Shown: in pieces, positions 7,136 to 8,299 of the stretch
How positions within the stretch are numbered: the first letter of the stretch is position 1
How the letters are laid out: each line of letters opens with the position of its first letter
Source of the DNA: Gallionella sp.
GTDB taxonomy: Bacteria > Pseudomonadota > Gammaproteobacteria > Burkholderiales > Gallionellaceae
Assembly: GCA_025362155.1 (NCBI GenBank)
Contig: JANYHX010000188.1
Coordinates: forward strand, 1 to 8,299
Reading direction: 5' to 3'
Length of the DNA: 8,299 nt
Program-made: the position numbers and the translations under genes
Notes under the pieces: generated by a model
What the model was told of the DNA's origin: nothing
Databases searched by the model: none
What the model saw: only the letters and a program-made list of their open reading frames with translations

Positions 7136-7567
7136 ATGCGACCAGAATCCTATTACCTAAGCTCGATTGTAAAAACACTCGGGGATGAATTAAATGTCGA
7201 TGTATGCAGCTTGTACACTCTGAATTCCACGGGTGATCAACTGCAACTTGTTGCCACCAATGGCTTAAGCCAATCTGTTATTGGGGCACGTATGTCAATC
7301 AAGCAAGGATTAACTGGTGCGGTAGCCAGAACCCGCCGTTCCCTGTCGGTAAAAAATCCCAGCACCCACCCAGATTATTTTCATCTTCCCAATTCAGGAG
7401 AAGAAAAATACCAGAGCTATCTGGGGATACCCCTCATAAAAGATGAAGTTTTATTTGGTGTATTAGTTGTTCAGACTGTGCGGGCACAACTGTTTTTTAT
7501 GACTGAAATAAAGGTGCTGTTTGCAGCCGCAACTCGTGTCATCGAGGTCATTACAGAAACTGCATAG
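7136..7567 (+). CDS. free-standing GAF domain protein, PtsP-like
   Basis: A single GAF sensor domain of 143 residues. It most resembles the N-terminal GAF domain of PtsP (enzyme I of the nitrogen phosphotransferase system). Matching blocks are VDVCSLYTL (21-29, family form VCSVYL), LQLVATNGL (36-44), QGLTGAVARTRRSLSVKNPSTHPDY (57-81, with the family's Asn-Pro-x-x-HP pattern), EEKYQSYLGIPLI (89-101) and FGVLVVQ (107-113). The start is ATG after a weak GGA; an in-frame stop at 7094-7096 limits extension, so the first helix of a full PtsP GAF is shortened. No signal peptide, membrane segment or output domain is present: the frame ends where PtsP would enter its enzyme I domains. It may be a stand-alone ligand sensor or a derived fragment; its ligand and partner are unknown. 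Confidence 0.8.
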   Translation: MRPESYYLSSIVKTLGDELNVDVCSLYTLNSTGDQLQLVATNGLSQSVIGARMSIKQGLTGAVARTRRSLSVKNPSTHPDYFHLPNSGEEKYQSYLGIPLIKDEVLFGVLVVQTVRAQLFFMTEIKVLFAAATRVIEVITETA

Positions 7568-7574
7568 TGTTCCC

Positions 7575-7610
7575 AGGTGCACAGGAGAATATCTTCTGGC
7601 TGTGTTGCCT
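7575..7610. terminator. stem-loop between convergent genes, possible bidirectional terminator
   Basis: AGG(7575-7577), CACAG(7580-7584) and AGAA(7586-7589) pair with TTCT(7594-7597), CTGTG(7600-7604) and CCT(7608-7610) around a TATC loop, with small internal bulges. It lies between the stops of the two convergent genes, but neither side has a clear T run. Position is the main support. Confidence 0.4.
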
Positions 7611-7612
7611 AA

Positions 7613-8137
7613 TCAAAACACTCTGAGTTTTAACTGTAAAGAAATTGCTCCATACAACCTATCTTTATAACCTGGCGTAAATAACATGTTTACTCCCACG
7701 TTTTTGTACTCAAAGCTGGCGCCAGGTATCAGTGCAATAAACCAGGCGCCATTCTGCATTTTAGGGTATCCATTAATAGCGCCTATAACCGCTCCCAAAC
7801 GAACCTGCCCCACCCCAAGTGGCTGCCAATACCAGCCCATGTAATGTGAAATATGTTTATCACTGTTATGCAATACGCCAAGGGTGACGGCGCTCACAGT
7901 TGAATAGCGGTAATCACCACCCAGCCCGAAATTATTGTTATCAAGCCCCTTGTTTTTATTAAAGTGGTAAGAGTAAAAACCAGGGTTCAGCCAAAGCTCT
8001 TTAATCGGCTTCGACTCAACCAAGGCAAAAAAACTACTGGCTACAGCAGTAGATGCCAGGGTTTCAGCAACAGATAGTATGGGAGCTAAAAGGATGCCAA
8101 TTAAAACCAGCGCTTTTGGAACAATATGGCATTTCAT
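7613..8137 (-). CDS. exported small beta-barrel protein, probably outer membrane, function unknown
   Basis: A 174-residue protein with an N-terminal signal peptide: a Lys near the start, a hydrophobic core of about 9-21 (ALVLIGILLAPIL) and a likely cleavage after SVA (about residue 24). The mature part alternates polar and aromatic or aliphatic residues in short Gly-rich strands, such as WLNPGFYSYHF, NNFGLGGDYRYS, VTLGVLHNS, YMGWYWQPLG, VRLGAVIGAINGYP, AWFIALIPGASFEYKNVGVNM and LYGAISLQLKLRVF. It ends in Phe, the usual C-terminal signal for beta-barrel assembly. It resembles a family of uncharacterised proteobacterial exported proteins with some likeness to PagP-type barrels, but I cannot assign an activity. 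The start is ATG at 8135-8137, with no strong ribosome site. It is convergent with the GAF gene and probably monocistronic. Confidence 0.75.
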   Translation of the reverse strand: MKCHIVPKALVLIGILLAPILSVAETLASTAVASSFFALVESKPIKELWLNPGFYSYHFNKNKGLDNNNFGLGGDYRYSTVSAVTLGVLHNSDKHISHYMGWYWQPLGVGQVRLGAVIGAINGYPKMQNGAWFIALIPGASFEYKNVGVNMLFTPGYKDRLYGAISLQLKLRVF

Positions 8138-8245
8138 TTTTGAGCAAGGTGAAAAGTAAAGGGGCTGAAGTAGATTAGCCTAAATGTTAAGCCAATCAGA
8201 TGAAGACAAGCCATTGTAAGTTAATAAGGAAACAGCAGTTAAGAT

Positions 8246-8268
8246 TACTGGAATATTTTGTACTGGAA
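8246..8268. repeat. short direct repeat TACTGGAA x2 upstream of the barrel gene
   Basis: TACTGGAA occurs at 8246-8253 and again at 8261-8268, 15 bp apart start to start, with a third TACTGG at the window end (8294-8299). It lies 109-131 nt upstream of the barrel gene start and could be regulator sites or chance. The rest of 8138-8299 shows no gene I can support. Confidence 0.3.
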
Positions 8269-8299
8269 GTGACTGCCAGATCAGCGGCAGACATACTGG

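Noticed and set aside
6910..7188. Plus-strand 92-codon open frame between ribF and the GAF gene
   Set aside because: It has no recognisable domain and no ribosome site, overlaps the GAF start in another frame, and has a composition that looks non-coding.
1..8299. CRISPR array, toxin-antitoxin pair, riboswitch or phage genes
   Set aside because: No regularly spaced repeats, no paired small genes and no known riboswitch core (including FMN or T-box upstream of ribF or ileS) are visible.

Overview
The window looks like a chromosomal segment of a betaproteobacterium. A Nitrosomonadales or Gallionellaceae-type lineage is my best guess, from protein style and gene order rather than any search. The core is the conserved minus-strand cluster ribF - ileS - lspA - ispH, followed by thiO. 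Gaps are 22 nt or less, or negative, up to ispH, and thiO follows after 48 nt. The fkpB gene found between lspA and ispH in E. coli is absent. The cluster supplies FAD synthesis, isoleucyl-tRNA charging, lipoprotein maturation, the last step of isoprenoid precursor synthesis, and FAD-dependent glycine oxidation for thiamine synthesis.

Left edge (1-441): the decayed C-terminal part of an IS3-family transposase, with the second catalytic Asp changed to Asn and an early stop. It is followed by a possible IS end, then a complete minus-strand tRNA-Thr(CGU) with encoded CCA and its own promoter, whose -35 lies at the 3' end of thiO.

Middle (442-6891): the operon. The most striking observation is that two of its genes, ileS and thiO, each carry a palindromic GGGAG/CTCCC-rich repeat read in frame as protein. 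The ileS copy is a 153-bp MITE-like unit with 18-bp terminal inverted repeats and possible degenerate 6-bp target duplications. It adds exactly 53 residues to an otherwise normal enzyme, just after the editing domain. The thiO copy is about 80 bp and sits just before the LPEVAQVRNP motif. This resembles in principle the protein-coding palindromic elements of Rickettsia, but with different sequences.

Right part (6892-8299): a 244-nt intergenic region with a consensus -10 box placed so that the ribF mRNA would be nearly leaderless. Then come a plus-strand free-standing PtsP-like GAF domain protein and a convergent small exported beta-barrel protein ending in Phe, with a stem-loop between them. 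The last 160 bases hold no recognisable gene, only a short direct repeat.
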